Below are positions 5,623-6,120 of a stretch of 6,120 bases of DNA, piece by piece (the stretch's first letter is position 1; the number at the start of each line of letters is the position of its first letter). The notes under the pieces were generated by a model that was given only the letters and a program-made list of their open reading frames with translations, had not been told where the DNA came from and made no database searches. The translations under genes were made by a program, and so were the position numbers. Origin of the DNA: an uncultured Bacilli bacterium (GTDB taxonomy: Bacteria > Bacillota_I > Bacilli_A > RF39 > UBA660); contig CANQCQ010000062.1 in NCBI GenBank assembly GCA_947589725.1, positions 1 through 6,120 on the forward strand, written 5' to 3'.

Positions 5623-6120
5623 ATGATAGGCGGATTAGAAATGGATCAATTAGCAAAGATTAAAGTCATTGGTGTTGGTGGCGGCGGTGGAAACGCAATC
5701 AACAGAATGGTTGAATCTGGAGTTAAAGGTGTTGAATTTATTGCTGCTAATACTGATTTACAAGTACTAAATTCATCAAAGGCAGATGTTAAAATTCAAA
5801 TAGGTTCTAATCTTACTGATGGATTAGGGGCAGGAGCTAGACCAGAAATTGGTAAAGAAGCTGCTCTTGAATCAAAAAAAGAAATAGAAGATGCCCTAGT
5901 AGGTGCAGATATGATTTTCGTAACTGCAGGAATGGGTGGTGGAACTGGAACAGGAGCTGCTCCAATAATTGCTGAAATAGCACAAGGATTGGGAGCTTTA
6001 ACAGTAGCTATAGTTACAAAACCATTCTCATTTGAAGGTAAAAGAAGAATGGATAATGCCTTATCAGGTATTGAAGAATTAAGAAAACATGTAGATACTT
6101 TAATAGTTATTCCAAATGAT
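5623..6120 (+). CDS. ftsZ: Cell division protein FtsZ, N-terminal part (runs off the right edge)
   Basis: FtsZ is the tubulin-like GTPase that polymerises into the Z ring in the cytoplasm and recruits the division machinery. The first 166 residues are present in an unbroken frame to the last base. Visible motifs are [12 protein letters not shown] (18-29), ANTD (42-45), GAGARPEIG (69-77), the tubulin/FtsZ signature GGGTGTG (105-111) and TKPFSFEG (132-139), all in GTP-binding positions. The family is usually about 350-400 residues, so under half is here. The short N-terminal lead (MIGGLEMDQ) is typical. An in-frame ATG at codon 7 is possible, but the perfect AGGAGG supports 5623. Codon use is visibly richer in C/G-ending codons (GGC, AAC, ATC, TTC) than in the neighbours, as expected of a highly expressed gene. 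It is the second gene of the ftsA-ftsZ unit. Confidence 0.98.
   Translation, partial: MIGGLEMDQLAKIKVIGVGGGGGNAINRMVESGVKGVEFIAANTDLQVLNSSKADVKIQIGSNLTDGLGAGARPEIGKEAALESKKEIEDALVGADMIFVTAGMGGGTGTGAAPIIAEIAQGLGALTVAIVTKPFSFEGKRRMDNALSGIEELRKHVDTLIVIPND

Overview
The window is very AT-rich (by eye about a quarter to 30% GC) and reads as a chromosomal segment of a low-GC Bacillota (Firmicutes), probably an uncultured Bacilli-like lineage. That placement is an inference from base composition, strong AGGAGG/AGGTGA ribosome binding sites, TATAAT-type promoters, DivIB-type and type II MurB proteins, and gene order. The code is the standard bacterial one: murG ends in TGA, and the tryptophans I checked use TGG. 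This argues against a Mycoplasma-type code.

Layout. At the left edge, on the minus strand, is the 5' end of tmcAL (formerly ylbM), a tRNA-modification enzyme. A 166-base divergent intergenic region follows, with one promoter-like sequence facing each way. Rightward lies a compact division and cell wall (dcw) gene block: murG, murB, divIB/ftsQ and a 433-residue multi-spanning membrane protein that looks like a GT-C glycosyltransferase. Gaps between these four genes are only 4 to 6 bases, so they are almost certainly one operon. A hairpin followed by eight T overlaps the stop codon of the membrane protein gene and looks like an intrinsic terminator. A TATAAT box follows at once and appears to start a second unit, ftsA-ftsZ, with ftsZ running off the right edge.

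How the genes work together. MurG makes lipid II and MurB completes UDP-MurNAc, so both supply peptidoglycan precursor. DivIB belongs to the septal FtsQ/DivIB-FtsL-FtsB/DivIC complex. FtsA and FtsZ form the cytoplasmic ring that directs septal synthesis. The membrane glycosyltransferase-like protein is the unusual member. It occupies the place that small ylxW/ylxX/sbp-type genes hold in Bacillus, and nothing in the sequence fixes its substrate.

Points worth a second look are this inserted GT-C-like gene, the apparent terminator-promoter junction inside the cluster, and an FtsA with an altered phosphate-2 loop and no recognisable basic membrane-targeting helix. I see no mobile element, CRISPR array, tRNA or rRNA, and no strong sign of a wholly new system.
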